From: Subsaximicrobium wynnwilliamsii
GTDB lineage: Bacteria > Bacteroidota > Bacteroidia > Flavobacteriales > Flavobacteriaceae
Assembly: GCF_007997225.1 (NCBI RefSeq)
Contig: NZ_VORM01000012.1
Coordinates: 1-64,000, forward strand
Direction of reading: 5' to 3'
Length of the DNA: 64,000 nucleotides
Below are positions 63,263 to 64,000 of this stretch, in pieces (the first letter of the stretch is position 1; each line of letters opens with the position of its first letter). The notes below the pieces were generated by a model that ran no database searches, was not told the origin of the DNA, and was given only the letters and a program-made list of their open reading frames with translations. Position numbers and translations under genes: made by a program.

Positions 63263-64000
63263 AAGAATATATCAGCCATCCAAAACTTGGGAAAATACCT
63301 TCTAATTGGAAAAGTTCAAAGCTTTCTGAAATAGTAAATTTAGAACATGGTTTTCAGTTTAGAAAAGAAGATTTTACAGAGTCAGGTATTCCTGTAATAA
63401 AAATCAATAATATAATTGGAAATGATTTAAATCTAGATAATCTTTCATTTATAGATTCTTCGAGGCTTGAGGAGTTTACTAGGTTTCTAATAAAAAAAGA
63501 TGACATATTGATGTCGTTAACCGGAAATATTGGAAGGGTACTTGAAGTTGGATCCATTCAAAGAGACTTTGTTCAAAACTATCGGGTGGGTAAATTCGTT
63601 CCAGTCAATAGTAATGAACTTTATAACCGATATATAAAGTATTTATTAAGCTCTCCTTTAGTTCTAAGTCAGTTTTTCAAGTTTTCAAATCAATCAGCAC
63701 AAGCAAACTTTGGGAAACAAGATATGGATAAAGTTTGGGTCACAATTCCGACTTCTCCCTCAGAACAAGAAAAAATAGCCAACATCCTAAGCACCGTCGA
63801 TGCTAAAATAGAAGTCATATCCCAACAAATTACCGAAACTCAAGAACTCAAAAAAGGTTTAATGCAGCGGTTGTTAACCAAAGGTATTGGTCACACTGAG
63901 TTTAAAGATTCGTCTTTGGGGGAGATTCCTAAGTGTTGGGACGTTATTCCAATCTATGAATTACGAAATAAACAAGATAGATATGGATTTACAGGTGGAC
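63259..64000 (+). CDS. hsdS: type I restriction-modification specificity subunit, partial
   Basis: The ATG at 63259 overlaps the hsdM stop and the frame is open to the window end (about 247 codons). It starts MKEYISHPKLGKIPSNWKSS and shows a first target recognition domain (about 15-175), the conserved spacer with coiled coil (PSEQEKIANILSTVDAKI; LKKGLMQRLLTKGIG, about 172-212) and the start of a second recognition domain (LGEIPKCWDVIP). It sets the DNA sequence that the complex reads. Truncated only by the window edge. Confidence 0.93.
   Translation, partial: MKEYISHPKLGKIPSNWKSSKLSEIVNLEHGFQFRKEDFTESGIPVIKINNIIGNDLNLDNLSFIDSSRLEEFTRFLIKKDDILMSLTGNIGRVLEVGSIQRDFVQNYRVGKFVPVNSNELYNRYIKYLLSSPLVLSQFFKFSNQSAQANFGKQDMDKVWVTIPTSPSEQEKIANILSTVDAKIEVISQQITETQELKKGLMQRLLTKGIGHTEFKDSSLGEIPKCWDVIPIYELRNKQDRYGFTGG

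Overview
This window is chromosome from a member of the Bacteroidota, most likely a marine Flavobacteriaceae. The signs are a GldH gliding lipoprotein, two secreted enzymes with type IX secretion (T9SS) sorting tails (M23 and M43 peptidases), GLPGLI-family proteins beside a TonB-type barrel, a HemC-HemD fusion, an A+T-rich sequence, and -7 boxes of the form TAnnTTTG instead of sigma70 boxes. I cannot name the genus from sequence alone.

Layout. 1-3203: about 20 copies of a ~110-bp intergenic repeat ending against trpS. 3.2-17.5 kb: trpS, plsC, an ECF sigma/anti-sigma-barrel pair, a lipoprotein, recA, trhO, an M23 peptidase, and a ricT-gldH-PBP1A operon. 17.7-23.7 kb: three GLPGLI genes, a small secreted peptide with an apparent poly-A frameshift, a truncated remnant and a full copy of the partner outer-membrane protein. 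23.9-25.6 kb: 3-oxoacid CoA-transferase subunits A and B. 25.7-30.3 kb: a second, unrelated-length repeat array (~370-bp units in two ~2.05-kb higher-order blocks). 30.7-39.7 kb: peptide-type ABC ATPase fusion, M43 protease, exonuclease, beta-lactamase-fold hydrolase, Ogt, CNNM-type membrane protein, Lrp regulator. 39.8-53.3 kb: a tetrapyrrole supercluster (hemB, hemF, hemE, hemCD, hemA, hemH, hemJ) around an AraC regulator and a MATE exporter. 53.6-57.4 kb: NtrY-like kinase, enoyl-CoA hydratase, radical SAM protein. 57.4-64 kb: an accessory region next to tRNA-Arg(CCU), with 183-bp tandem units carrying the tRNA 3' end, hipBA, a possible group II intron fragment, decayed genes and a type I restriction-modification locus cut by the window edge.

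Working together: the hem genes cover nearly the whole route from glutamyl-tRNA to heme (hemL is not here); hemA and hemCD overlap and are read away from the AraC gene. ricT, gldH and PBP1A overlap or abut and share one terminator. HipA/HipB and HsdM/HsdS form the toxin and defence part.

The strongest oddity is at 40.9-42.6 kb: a REP-associated tyrosine transposase (RAYT) reading frame is open straight into hemF, and the linker is made of two REP palindromes translated as LQGFENLAG and LQGLEDLVG, with more copies of the same palindrome upstream and elsewhere in the hem cluster. Other notable patterns are heptanucleotide tandem repeats of different sequence but the same 7-bp period in several intergenic gaps, and a hairpin shared by the two large repeat arrays.
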